NCBI GenBank assembly: GCA_934699095.1
Contig: CAKUVI010000001.1
Coordinates: 124,001-188,000, forward strand
Reading direction: 5' to 3'
Length of the DNA stretch: 64,000 bases
Origin: an uncultured Bacteroidales bacterium
GTDB lineage: Bacteria > Bacteroidota > Bacteroidia > Bacteroidales > WCHB1-69
How positions within the stretch are numbered: position 1 is the stretch's first letter; the number at the start of each line of letters is the position of its first letter. The position numbers and the translations under genes were made by a program. The notes under the pieces were generated by a model. The model saw only the letters and a program-made list of their open reading frames with translations, did no database searches and had not been told where the DNA came from. Below are positions 14,998-24,102 of this stretch, piece by piece.

Positions 14998-15840
14998 ATG
15001 GAAATTAATAAGTTACAAGACATTGCGTCACAAGTGCGCAGAGACATAATCAGAATGGTGCATGGAGCAAAATCCGGTCATCCGGGCGGCTCTTTGGGAT
15101 GTGCCGATTTTCTTACAGCGCTTTTTTTCGACGCCATGGAGGTGAATCCTCAGAATTTCACTGCAGAAGGCAAGGATGAAGATATGTTCTTCCTTTCAAA
15201 CGGCCACATCAGTCCGGTGCTGTACAGTGTTATGGCCCGTCGCGGTTATTTCCCGATATCAGAGTTGGCTACATTCCGCAAACTCGGCACCCGTCTTCAA
15301 GGCCATCCAACGCCGGTTGAGGGACTTCCGGGAATCCGCGTGGCATCTGGCTCTCTCGGTCAGGGTGTGTCTGTGTCCATAGGCGCCGCGTTGGCAAAGA
15401 AAGCCAATGGTGACAAGCACATTGTTTACACTCTTACTGGTGACGGCGAGCTTCAAGAAGGTCAGATATGGGAAGCTCTGATGTTTGCCGGTTCCAAACA
15501 CGTTGACAACCTCATCGTTACAGTTGACTACAACAAGAAACAGATTGACGGCAGCACTGATTCAGTGATGAGTCTCGGCAATCTGAGAGCTAAATTTGAG
15601 GCTTTCCAATGGCTCGTGCTTGAGATGGACGGCAACGACATGAAGAGCTGTATCCAAACACTGAAGCTTGCAAGAACCCTTACCGGCAACCAGAAACCGA
15701 TCGCCATCCTTATGAAGACTGAGATGGGGCAGGGCGTTGATTTCATGATGGGCACCCACAAATGGCACGGAACTCCTCCTAACGACGAGCAGGCTGCCGC
15801 GGCTTTGGCCCAGCTGCCTGAAACCTTGGGCGATTACTAA
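14998..15840 (+). CDS. Transketolase, N-terminal (TPP-binding) subunit
   Basis: This 280-residue protein matches the N-terminal half of transketolase, which in full-length form has about 650 residues. It has SGHPGGSLGCADFL near residue 27, a TPP/Mg site in TGDGELQEGQIWEALMF near 148, and KWHGTPPN near the end. Split enzymes pair it with a C-terminal subunit carrying the pyrimidine-binding domain, usually from the next gene. Here the next gene is an LptF/G permease, so the partner must lie elsewhere. The ATG at 14998 (MEINKLQ) is used because upstream residues do not fit the family. It heads a plus-strand unit ending at dxs, another TPP enzyme of related fold. Confidence 0.9.
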   Translation: MEINKLQDIASQVRRDIIRMVHGAKSGHPGGSLGCADFLTALFFDAMEVNPQNFTAEGKDEDMFFLSNGHISPVLYSVMARRGYFPISELATFRKLGTRLQGHPTPVEGLPGIRVASGSLGQGVSVSIGAALAKKANGDKHIVYTLTGDGELQEGQIWEALMFAGSKHVDNLIVTVDYNKKQIDGSTDSVMSLGNLRAKFEAFQWLVLEMDGNDMKSCIQTLKLARTLTGNQKPIAILMKTEMGQGVDFMMGTHKWHGTPPNDEQAAAALAQLPETLGDY

Positions 15841-15851
15841 TAGTCATCCGT

Positions 15852-17297
15852 GTGAAAATAGTCAACAAATATCTCTGCAAGAACTTCCTCGGCCCGTTTA
15901 TACTGACATTCTTCGTGGCACTGTTCGTGCTTCTTATGCAGTTTGTCTGGAAATGGGTCGATGAGCTTGTGGGCAAAGGTTTGGAACTTTCCGTGATGTT
16001 GAAACTGATGTTCTACGCGTCAGTTTCTTTGTGTTCCATGGCCTTTCCTTTGGCTGTGATGTTGGCCTCGCTGATGACATTCGGCAACATGGGCGAACGC
16101 TATGAGATCGTTGCCCTGAAGTCGGCCGGCGTCTCCACCCGCAGGATGATGACCCCGTTGGCTGTTCTCACAGTGCTGATTTCTGTACTGTCATTCGTGG
16201 TGTCAGACCAAGTCGTGCCGCGTGCCACAATGAAACTCAGGATGCTGCTCTATGACATTCAAGAACAAAAACCTGCACTCAACATAGAAGAAGGGGTGTT
16301 TTACAACGGCTTCGACAACTACTCAATTCTCGTCGGCAAAAAGATGCCCGACGGAGAAACTGTGAAGGATATCCTCATCTATGACCACTCAAGACGACAG
16401 GGCAACACTTCTGTAACCTACGCCGAATCTGGAAAAATGCAGATAACAGACGACAAAAAATACCTGCTTTTCACTCTCAACAACGGTTCCTTTTGGGATG
16501 AAAACGCTTCTATGAGCAACAGAAACGGCAAACGCGCATCTCTGCCGCTGATGCGCGCCACCTTCGATAAACAGTACAAACGCTTTGACATGTCCGACTT
16601 CTCCCTCAGTCAGGCCGATGCCGAACTCTTCCAGTCTCACTCTTCTTCAATGACCACCAAGCAGCTCGGAAAGATGATAGATACCATAAAAATGCAAATA
16701 AACGACATAGAGAACAACACCGCAAACTCGTTTTTTGGAAACCTGTACTACTACAACACTTTCATAAGAAAAGATGAAAGATTCAAGAATCAGACGGAAT
16801 CTCAACAACTTGATATTAGCAAGTATTCGGCTGATGTGCGTTCGCGCATCATGGGAAACGCCGAGAACTCTTCACGCTCATTCCTTTATGCCACGCAGTT
16901 CAACTACAGCGATGCTGCTTATAAGACTTCCTATATGTGGTCTTTTCAGATTGAACTGCAGAGAAAATTCAGACTGGCAGTAGCTTGTCTGCTTTTCTTC
17001 TTTATCGGTGCGCCGTTAGGCTCCATTATTCGCAAAGGCGGCATCGCGGTGCCCCTCGTCTTCACAGTGCTGTTCTTTGTCATCTATTTCGCACTGTCTG
17101 TGATTGGCGAGAAAATTGCCAAAGGAAGCACCATGCCTGTGTGGTTCGGAACCTGGCTGTCGTCGTTCATCCTTCTTCCTCTTTGTGTCTTCCTGACATA
17201 TCATGCCACAATGGACACTGCTGTCCTCTCTCCTGACACTTATTCAAAATTCTTCGATAAAATTAAAAATATCAAACTTTTCCGAAAAAAGAGATGA
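15852..17297 (+). CDS. LptF/LptG-family permease (LPS export)
   Basis: The product has 481 residues. In the YjgP/YjgQ family this inner-membrane protein works with the LptB ATPase to extract lipopolysaccharide for transport to the outer membrane (family knowledge). There are N-terminal membrane helices (about 12-35, 55-80 and 98-120), with MGERYEIVALKSAGVS between them as in the family, a large periplasmic domain, and three C-terminal helices at about 375-450 (IGAPLGSIIRKGGIAVPLV). It starts at a GTG (15852), 11 bases after the transketolase stop; no ATG fits. It overlaps the following glycosyltransferase by 4 bases. Confidence 0.88.
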   Translation: MKIVNKYLCKNFLGPFILTFFVALFVLLMQFVWKWVDELVGKGLELSVMLKLMFYASVSLCSMAFPLAVMLASLMTFGNMGERYEIVALKSAGVSTRRMMTPLAVLTVLISVLSFVVSDQVVPRATMKLRMLLYDIQEQKPALNIEEGVFYNGFDNYSILVGKKMPDGETVKDILIYDHSRRQGNTSVTYAESGKMQITDDKKYLLFTLNNGSFWDENASMSNRNGKRASLPLMRATFDKQYKRFDMSDFSLSQADAELFQSHSSSMTTKQLGKMIDTIKMQINDIENNTANSFFGNLYYYNTFIRKDERFKNQTESQQLDISKYSADVRSRIMGNAENSSRSFLYATQFNYSDAAYKTSYMWSFQIELQRKFRLAVACLLFFFIGAPLGSIIRKGGIAVPLVFTVLFFVIYFALSVIGEKIAKGSTMPVWFGTWLSSFILLPLCVFLTYHATMDTAVLSPDTYSKFFDKIKNIKLFRKKR

Positions 17298-18499
17298 AAA
17301 TCCTCCAAATTTGTCATAAATGCCCCTTGCCTGCTATCGATGGCGGATGTATTGCTATAAACAATATCACCCAATGCCTTTTTGATAGCGAATTGGATGT
17401 CAAAGTGGTTGCCATTGCAACCCCAAAACATCCTTTCGTGGTTTCTGCTTATTCAAAAAAATATCTTCAGAAAAGCGATTTTGAATATGTTTTTGTAGAT
17501 ACCACTCCGCATAAGATCGAGGCTGCGAAGACCCTGTTTACCGGAAAATCATATCAGATAAACAGATTCTTCAGTAAAAATATGTCAAACAAATTAGTGG
17601 AAATCCTTAAGAACGAGGAGTTTGACATCATTCATTTGGAGTCGATATACCTTTCATCTTATATTCCTCTCCTTAGGAAATACTCCAAGGCCAAGATTCT
17701 CCTCAGACTTCATAATATCGAGCATCAAATATGGTGCAGATTGTCGGAAAACGAAGGTAACCCTGTCAAAAAACTTGCATATCGTGTCAATGCCGACCAA
17801 TTGAGGCGCATCGAAAGCAAGATTCTGCACACTGTTGACGGATATATGGCCATTTCTGAACCGGATTACAACTACTTCCATGAAACAGCACCGAATGTTC
17901 CGGGCGAAGTTATTCCTTTCGGGATTAACGTTGACGACTACGATATGGAAGACGATGACTATATAGCCACCGACAATCCAAAGCTTTTTCATCTTGGAAG
18001 CATGAACTGGTCGCCGAATGTTGAGGGCATCCTGTGGTTTTTAGACGAGGTTTGGCCTGAAATCTTGGCAGTCCACCCTAACCTTACATTCAACCTCGCT
18101 GGTCATGATATTCCTGAAACCATCAGAAAACGCAGAGATCAAAATGTAAAAGTGATAGGCGCGGTGCCGGATGCTAACGAATTTATGATAGACCATGACA
18201 TTATGATAGTGCCACTGCTTTCCGGCAGCGGCATTAGGATCAAGATTGTGGAGGCAATGGCGTTAGGCAGGGTGGTCATAACAACCTCAATTGGCGCTGA
18301 AGGCCTTGATGTGCAGGACGGCAAGCACTTGTTCATTGCCAATACACCTGAGGAGTTTGTGGCTGTAATTGACAAGTGCGTTTCGATGCCTGATCTCTGC
18401 TCCATCATAAGCGAGAACGCACGGCATTATATCTCTGTGAACCATAATAATACTGTCATCTCAAAAAAAATAGTGGATTTCTATAAATCTGTCTTGTAA
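17294..18499 (+). CDS. GT-B glycosyltransferase (family 4-like)
   Basis: This 401-residue protein has a GT-B layout. The N-terminus ILQICHKCPLPAIDGGC resembles acceptor-domain starts, and the C-terminal donor domain carries HLGSMNWSPNVEGILWFLDE and PLLSGSGIRIKIVEAMALG, the latter with the E of the EX7E-type nucleotide-sugar site. It probably adds a sugar to a surface polysaccharide or lipid. The substrate is not evident. The start overlaps the permease by 4 bases (ATGA), so the two are translated together, which fits an envelope role. Confidence 0.85.
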   Translation: MKILQICHKCPLPAIDGGCIAINNITQCLFDSELDVKVVAIATPKHPFVVSAYSKKYLQKSDFEYVFVDTTPHKIEAAKTLFTGKSYQINRFFSKNMSNKLVEILKNEEFDIIHLESIYLSSYIPLLRKYSKAKILLRLHNIEHQIWCRLSENEGNPVKKLAYRVNADQLRRIESKILHTVDGYMAISEPDYNYFHETAPNVPGEVIPFGINVDDYDMEDDDYIATDNPKLFHLGSMNWSPNVEGILWFLDEVWPEILAVHPNLTFNLAGHDIPETIRKRRDQNVKVIGAVPDANEFMIDHDIMIVPLLSGSGIRIKIVEAMALGRVVITTSIGAEGLDVQDGKHLFIANTPEEFVAVIDKCVSMPDLCSIISENARHYISVNHNNTVISKKIVDFYKSVL

Positions 18500-18504
18500 T
18501 ATTC

Positions 18505-20412
18505 ATGGATAAGCTGCTTTCACAAATAAATTCTGTTGAAGACCTGAGAAAACTGTCAGTTGAAAAGTTGCCGCAGTTATGCGATGAATTGCGGCAGTTC
18601 ATCATAGGGCAGACCGCAGAGCATCCTGGTCATTTGGGGTCAAGTTTGGGAGTGGTGGAGCTGACTGTTGCCATTCATTACGTCTTCGATACACCCAATG
18701 ACAAACTGATTTGGGATGTTGGGCATCAGGCTTACTGCCACAAGATTCTGACTGGCAGAAAAGATGACTTCAGTACCAACAGATGTTATGGCGGAATCAG
18801 CGGATTTCCCCGCCGTGAGGAGAGCGAATTCGACGCCTTTGGTACGGGGCACTCCTCCACATCCATCTCGGCCGCATTGGGTATGGCCCTTGCCGCAAAA
18901 ATGAATGGCGACATGAAAAGGAACCATATAGCGGTGATCGGCGATGGCGCCATAGGCGGTGGCATGGCTTTCGAAGCAATGAACCAAGCTCCATACCGCA
19001 ATGTCAATATGCTTGTTATCCTGAACGACAACAAGATATCCATTGATCAGAGCACAGGTGCTATGAGCAAATACCTGCTCTCGATAACCGCCTCGCCTGC
19101 TTATAACAGACTGAAAAACAGAATCTGGAATTTTTTCACATTCCGCACTAATCACCCTAACAGGGCTACCAATTTTTTCAGTAAGATGGGAAATTCCCTG
19201 AAAGGTTGGATTCTCGGTGGCAGCAATTGGTTCCAAAGTCTCGGATACAGATATTTTGGACCCGCCAATGGACACGATGTGATCTATTTGGTGAAAACTC
19301 TTCAAGCCCTGAAGTCTCTTCCCGGCTTAAAGCTTTTTCACGTTCTTACGGTTAAAGGCAAAGGTTTGGATGCCGCCGAAAAGAACCAAACTCAGTATCA
19401 TGCACCAGGGAAATTCGACCCAGACACCGGTGAGATTATCAAAGCTGAAAAATCCGAGCAACCTCCTAAATATCAGGATGTTTTCGGTAATACTATATTA
19501 GAACTCGCCCGTGAAGATGAAAAGGTCGTGGGCATAACGCCCGCCATGGCTACTGGCTGCTCCCTCACAATCATGGACAGGGAGTTCCCGGATCGCGTGT
19601 TCGATGTCGGAATAGCCGAACAACATGCCGTGACATTCTCGGCAGGACTCTCTGTTGAGGGATACGTCCCGTTCTGCAACATTTATTCGTCTTTTCTTCA
19701 ACGTGGCTATGATCAAGTCATCCACGATGTTGCTCTGCAGAAACTACCTGTGATTTTCTGCATCGACAGGGCTGGGCTTGTAGGCGAGGACGGCGCTACG
19801 CATCAGGGTGCATTCGACCTGGCATTCCTCAGATGCGTTCCAGATCTTATCGTATCTTCCCCACGTAACGAACATGAACTTCGCAATTTGATGCACACCG
19901 CTTACAAAAATGCCAAAAACGGCGGACTTCCGTTCGTGATCAGATATCCACGCGGGCGAGGTGTGCTCGTGGATTGGCATAATGACCCACAAATCCTTCC
20001 CATTGGGAAGGGAGAGGTCGTGCGCAAGGGACACAAAGTAGTTGTGGTAACCATCGGCCCCCTCTGCAACACCGTATGCAATGTTCTTGATAATCTTAAT
20101 AATGAGGGAATCACACCTTATCTGTTTGATGCCAAATTCCTGAAACCTTTTGATGCCGATTCTCTTCTCGGACTTCTCTCTGATTGCTCTGCCGTTGTTA
20201 CTGTTGAAGACGGTACCGAAAAGGGTGGCCTCTTTTCTGAAGTGGCTGAAATTATGGAGGAAAATAATCTGAAACAAAGACTTTTACATATTGCTATACC
20301 AGATCGGTTTATCTCACATGGCGATATTCCAAGTCTTTATAAAGAGGTTGGCTTTGACGAGGATTCTATAGCTGAGGTTATCAGAAAAGCTTGGACCAGC
20401 GACGGTCAGTAA
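18505..20412 (+). CDS. dxs: 1-deoxy-D-xylulose-5-phosphate synthase
   Basis: This enzyme condenses pyruvate and glyceraldehyde 3-phosphate to DXP, the first step of the MEP isoprenoid pathway, using TPP. The 635-residue product shows PGHLGSSLGVVELTVAIHYV near residue 35, DVGHQAYCHKILTGR near 72, the TPP motif GDGAIGGGMAFEAMN near 147, and DRAGLVGEDGATHQGAFDLA near 420. The length is typical. It starts 5 bases after the glycosyltransferase stop. Its last 32 bases overlap the 3' end of the convergent beta-helix lipoprotein gene. Confidence 0.97.
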   Translation: MDKLLSQINSVEDLRKLSVEKLPQLCDELRQFIIGQTAEHPGHLGSSLGVVELTVAIHYVFDTPNDKLIWDVGHQAYCHKILTGRKDDFSTNRCYGGISGFPRREESEFDAFGTGHSSTSISAALGMALAAKMNGDMKRNHIAVIGDGAIGGGMAFEAMNQAPYRNVNMLVILNDNKISIDQSTGAMSKYLLSITASPAYNRLKNRIWNFFTFRTNHPNRATNFFSKMGNSLKGWILGGSNWFQSLGYRYFGPANGHDVIYLVKTLQALKSLPGLKLFHVLTVKGKGLDAAEKNQTQYHAPGKFDPDTGEIIKAEKSEQPPKYQDVFGNTILELAREDEKVVGITPAMATGCSLTIMDREFPDRVFDVGIAEQHAVTFSAGLSVEGYVPFCNIYSSFLQRGYDQVIHDVALQKLPVIFCIDRAGLVGEDGATHQGAFDLAFLRCVPDLIVSSPRNEHELRNLMHTAYKNAKNGGLPFVIRYPRGRGVLVDWHNDPQILPIGKGEVVRKGHKVVVVTIGPLCNTVCNVLDNLNNEGITPYLFDAKFLKPFDADSLLGLLSDCSAVVTVEDGTEKGGLFSEVAEIMEENNLKQRLLHIAIPDRFISHGDIPSLYKEVGFDEDSIAEVIRKAWTSDGQ

Positions 20413-21886
20413 CGGGATAATACTCGTAGGCTCCTATGTCGGGCACGCCGTTGCGCTGTCGCCCGAGCAAGTCGTTGAATATTCCTAAATTGGTCATTCC
20501 GGCATCAATCAGAGGTGAATCTTCCTCCAAATTGTAGTCCTGCTTGTATTTGTCGACGAATTTCGGGTCTTTGTTGAAACAATTGATGAAATGACTGTTG
20601 TTGATGGAGTCTTTCTTGACAACACAGTTGTTGAATGTGTATTTGAGATCGGCTTGATTGGTGGTCACAGTCGTGAATTCGTTGTTCAGCGAGCCATAAA
20701 TCACAGAATTGTTGAACACAGCGTTGGTGTTGCCGATATAGTATGTTTCACCCTCGGTTGTCATTTGCTTGTAGTAATTATCCAAAGATACGGCCGCATT
20801 CTTACGTGCGCCCTGCGTGTAGTAGTTGGCGACGGTGACGTGGTTGAATTCAAAATCTCCGATTTGCAACAACATGCTGTTCAAGCCATTGTTGCTGACT
20901 TGACAGTTGTTCATCTCAACATTGGCCGCCTGTGCGAGAATGCCGTACATCTGGTTGTTTTGGATGATACTGTTGTTGATGATGTTACGGTTTCCTGTGT
21001 ATTCGTCAAAAGCGGCGAATTGTATTCCTATGGCTGCATTTGAGATGATGGCGTTGTTGATGACATTGTCCTTATTCCCTTCACAGATCCAGATTCTGTC
21101 CCATTGTGCGAAGTCGTTGTCAAAGAAGCTTTCCAAACGGTCTCCCCTGATTATCACAGGCTGTTCAGTGGTGCCATCAATCTGGATGTTTCCGAACCTG
21201 TAAATCCAGATGCCACCCCCGCTGTGAACATATACCTTTGTGCCTGGATCAATGGTGAGTGTGCCTAAAGAGTCAACAACAGCCCACCCATATATGACCC
21301 AAGGCTTGTCGTTGGTCCAGTGCACATGCTCGTGCTCATGCGCTATGATGTTGATGTTCATTCCCACTATCGTCTGATTCGGCACTATGAAGTGGGCGTC
21401 CTGCCCGAATGCCACAAGCTGCACCGACTGCAAACTGTTGTCTTCTGTGTGGAAAACGATAGAATCCGTCACTAAAAACGGGTTGTTTTGGTTCGAGGGG
21501 TTGATGTTTACCTTTACAAATATGAAAATACTGTCTTTCGCTGGGATTTCTATGTTTCGGAAATCAGTTCCTGCAACACCATCCACGTTGATGCTGTAGT
21601 ATGATTGCTTGCCCCCTGCAAGAGAAATGTCAACCATCAGGTTTTCAGAGGTCGTGTTTCTTACAGTGAATGTGCGAGTGCTGGATGATATTGTGGAGAA
21701 GACTGTATCGAAAAATATTGTGTCGCTTGAAAACTCCAATTTCTTATCTCCACTCAAGTTGTTGGGCTTGCAACCCGAAAACATAGAGACAGAAAAAATA
21801 AACAAAAAGATCGGAGAAATTGTCAGGAATATTTCTAACAGATTGTTTCTCAAATATTTATATGTGTTAGAGACTGAATTGCTCAT
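20381..21886 (-). CDS. Right-handed beta-helix lipoprotein
   Basis: This 501-residue protein has an N-terminal hydrophobic stretch ending in MFSGC, a lipobox, so it is probably a lipoprotein. An Ig-like part (about 50-165) is followed by a series of Asn-rich repeats (NNAIISNAAIGIQF, NIINNSIIQNNQMYGILAQA) typical of parallel beta-helix (right-handed, pectate-lyase-like) folds, and a terminal DIGAYEY as in choice-of-anchor Q-type proteins. No catalytic residues are recognised. It is the last gene of the minus-strand operon, overlapping truA by 20 bases, and converges on dxs. Confidence 0.75.
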   Translation of the reverse strand: MSNSVSNTYKYLRNNLLEIFLTISPIFLFIFSVSMFSGCKPNNLSGDKKLEFSSDTIFFDTVFSTISSSTRTFTVRNTTSENLMVDISLAGGKQSYYSINVDGVAGTDFRNIEIPAKDSIFIFVKVNINPSNQNNPFLVTDSIVFHTEDNSLQSVQLVAFGQDAHFIVPNQTIVGMNINIIAHEHEHVHWTNDKPWVIYGWAVVDSLGTLTIDPGTKVYVHSGGGIWIYRFGNIQIDGTTEQPVIIRGDRLESFFDNDFAQWDRIWICEGNKDNVINNAIISNAAIGIQFAAFDEYTGNRNIINNSIIQNNQMYGILAQAANVEMNNCQVSNNGLNSMLLQIGDFEFNHVTVANYYTQGARKNAAVSLDNYYKQMTTEGETYYIGNTNAVFNNSVIYGSLNNEFTTVTTNQADLKYTFNNCVVKKDSINNSHFINCFNKDPKFVDKYKQDYNLEEDSPLIDAGMTNLGIFNDLLGRQRNGVPDIGAYEYYPVTDRRWSKLF

Positions 21887-22661
21887 TTCTTTCAGTATTG
21901 ATATTGTTGGTCATTATATAAGAAGGATAACGTACATTTGTTAAAAATAGTGCGTGGGCGGGAGCTGAAGTTTTTGCCGCACAACGGTTTTTTTGTAAAA
22001 TTATCTCCTGAAAGTCGTCAACTGAGAGTTTTCCCACCCCAACTTCCAGCAGTGTGCCCACAATTGCCCTGACCATATTCCGGAGGAACCGGTTTGCTGT
22101 GATTGTGAATGTCACCTTGTCGTGTTCCTCAACCCACGTTGCTTCTGTGACAGTGCATATAAAGTTGTTGACTTGTGTGTGAACTTTCGAGAAACTGGTG
22201 AAATCATGCTCTCCAAGCAGTATAGCAGCTGATTGGTTCATCAAATCTATGTCTAATTTTCTGAAAAAATGATATGACAACTGAAAATCAAAGGGGTTTT
22301 TCTTCGTGGAGATACGATATTTGTAGGTTCTGGATTCAGCATCAAAACGGGCATGGGCATCTTCAGGTACTTGGAATATGTTGAAAACCACAACCTCCTT
22401 TGGGAGAAAGTTGTTGAGTTTGTTCGTCAGTTGTTTGAGGTCTTGTTCTGAAAAGCAGTGTTCGCTGTCGAAATGAGCATAAAAGGATGTGGCATGGACT
22501 CCAGTGTCGGTGCGGCCGCAACCTGTGATGGACGTACGTTCTGTGTGGAGGAGTAGTGACAGACATTTTTCTAAAGTCTCCTGCACGGAGGGATGCTCGG
22601 GCTGTATCTGCCACCCGAAAAACGCTGACCCATTATACGCCAAATGTATGAAATACCGCAT
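21867..22661 (-). CDS. truA: tRNA pseudouridine(38-40) synthase
   Basis: TruA isomerises uridines 38-40 in the anticodon arm of many tRNAs. The 264-residue product has the catalytic Asp in GCGRTDTGVHA, the family N-terminus (YFIHLAYNGSAFFGWQIQP) and RFLRNMVRAIVGTLLEVG near the end. The last 20 or so residues go beyond the usual end and overlap the next gene. It begins 9 bases after the DUF2007-HAD gene. Confidence 0.95.
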   Translation of the reverse strand: MRYFIHLAYNGSAFFGWQIQPEHPSVQETLEKCLSLLLHTERTSITGCGRTDTGVHATSFYAHFDSEHCFSEQDLKQLTNKLNNFLPKEVVVFNIFQVPEDAHARFDAESRTYKYRISTKKNPFDFQLSYHFFRKLDIDLMNQSAAILLGEHDFTSFSKVHTQVNNFICTVTEATWVEEHDKVTFTITANRFLRNMVRAIVGTLLEVGVGKLSVDDFQEIILQKNRCAAKTSAPAHALFLTNVRYPSYIMTNNINTERNEQFSL

Positions 22662-22670
22662 TTCAGTGTT

Positions 22671-23534
22671 TTATAATAGTTTTAACAGTTGCTCTGGCTG
22701 ATGTATGATATGGTCGGCCCCGGACTCCACAAGCTCTTTTTCAGGACGATAACCCCAAGTCACACCAACTGATTCAATCATTGCATTGTGTGCAAGTTCC
22801 ATATCGGTGGCTGTGTCCCCAACGTGAAGTGCGTCTACTGGCAAACAGTCGACAGCCTGAAGGATGTCGTTCATGATGGTGGGGTCAGGTTTCACGGGAT
22901 AGCCTTTGCGCTGCCCGAACATGGCGTCAAAATGGATGTCCGGAAAGTATTTTTTCATCAAAGGAGCCACAGCTTCGTGTACTTTGTTTGTTGCCACGGC
23001 AATCATCAAGCCTCTGTCTTTCAATTCAGTCAGCAATTCTGTCATGCCCTCGTATGCGGTGGTCTTGTCCTCCTTGTGGATGTCATAATATTTTATGAAA
23101 TCTCGTTTGCACTCCTCTATTTTAGTGTCATGGCGTTCATCTGCCGGAAGGATACGCTCTATCAGCTTCCGCACGCCGTCGCCCACAAAATAACGGTAGT
23201 CTAAAACCGGATGTGTTGGGTATCCGTGCATGGCGAGCACATGATTGGCTGAATCTGCCAAATCTTCCAACGAATTCAGCAGAGTACCGTCTAAGTCGAA
23301 CACCACAAGTCTTTTCAACCACTGGCTTTCGTTGAACTTTTGAAGTATCTTTTCGGCCTCTTCCATGTCGTCTTCATCTATCATCACCCTTACACCTCCG
23401 TTAACTGAAATGTAAAGTACAGCAACATTTTCGTCTGCAAGGAATGACTCAATTCCTGCTGCGGCGAGCTGACCTTGCAAGATGTGCGCATCCATGGGTC
23501 TGTAGAACGTGGCCAAGTTAACAATCCTTCCCAT
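22671..23534 (-). CDS. DUF2007 domain fused to a HAD phosphatase (phosphoglycolate phosphatase-like)
   Basis: The product has 287 residues. Residues 1-67 match DUF2007-type putative signal-transducing domains (LATFYRPMDAHILQGQLAAA, then GVRVMIDEDDMEEAEKIL). Residues 74-287 are a HAD hydrolase with motif I in VFDLDGTLLNS, motif II in VATNKV, motif III in KPDPTIM and motif IV in HVGDTATDMELAHNA, most like phosphoglycolate phosphatases (Gph). The two domains normally occur as separate proteins. The joint (NESQWLKRLVVFD) lacks a long linker, so an earlier two-gene arrangement may have fused. It is third in the clc-rfbC operon. Confidence 0.85.
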   Translation of the reverse strand: MGRIVNLATFYRPMDAHILQGQLAAAGIESFLADENVAVLYISVNGGVRVMIDEDDMEEAEKILQKFNESQWLKRLVVFDLDGTLLNSLEDLADSANHVLAMHGYPTHPVLDYRYFVGDGVRKLIERILPADERHDTKIEECKRDFIKYYDIHKEDKTTAYEGMTELLTELKDRGLMIAVATNKVHEAVAPLMKKYFPDIHFDAMFGQRKGYPVKPDPTIMNDILQAVDCLPVDALHVGDTATDMELAHNAMIESVGVTWGYRPEKELVESGADHIIHQPEQLLKLL

Positions 23535-23544
23535 ATTCGTGATT

Positions 23545-24087
23545 TTAGAACGGAGTTACAAATTCTGAAAATTTTACACCCAGAAGGTCTTTTTCTGAAA
23601 CTATTGGGTTTTCAATCGTCCAATCAACATTTATGTCTTTGTCGTTGTAAATTATGCATCCTTCCGACTCTTTGTTGTAGAAATTCGAACACTTGTATGC
23701 GAAGATTGTGTTGTCTTCCAAAGCAACGAACCCATGCGCAAATCCTTCGGGTATGTAAAATTGTTTGAAGTTGTCGCCCGTGAGCAGTACGGATTCATAT
23801 TTGCCATAGGTAGGGCTTCCTTTTCTGATGTCAACGGCGAAATCAATCACAGTGCCTTGTATTACTCGCACAAGTTTGGCTTGCGCGAACGGCGGTTTTT
23901 GGAAATGTAGGCCACGTACCACGTTTTTTTGCGAACAAGACTGATTGTCTTGCACAAAATCCGACGCTATGCCGTTCTCTTTGAAGGTTTTTTCATTATA
24001 ACTTTCAAAAAAATAGCCTCTGTCGTCGCGAAATATGCGTGGTTCTACTATTAACAGTCCTTCAATATTTGTCTTGATTATATTCAT
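23545..24087 (-). CDS. rfbC: dTDP-4-dehydrorhamnose 3,5-epimerase
   Basis: RfbC converts dTDP-4-keto-6-deoxyglucose to its rhamnose-configured epimer in dTDP-L-rhamnose synthesis. The 180-residue length is typical. It shows RGYFFESYNEKTF, DNQSCSQKNVVRGLHFQKPP, and the cupin segment YIPEGFAHGFVALED with family-conserved His. The other rhamnose genes (rfbA, B, D) are not in this window. It lies 10 bases upstream of the DUF2007-HAD gene and 15 after clc. Confidence 0.95.
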   Translation of the reverse strand: MNIIKTNIEGLLIVEPRIFRDDRGYFFESYNEKTFKENGIASDFVQDNQSCSQKNVVRGLHFQKPPFAQAKLVRVIQGTVIDFAVDIRKGSPTYGKYESVLLTGDNFKQFYIPEGFAHGFVALEDNTIFAYKCSNFYNKESEGCIIYNDKDINVDWTIENPIVSEKDLLGVKFSEFVTPF

Positions 24088-24102
24088 AATTTCTGAATTG
24101 TC

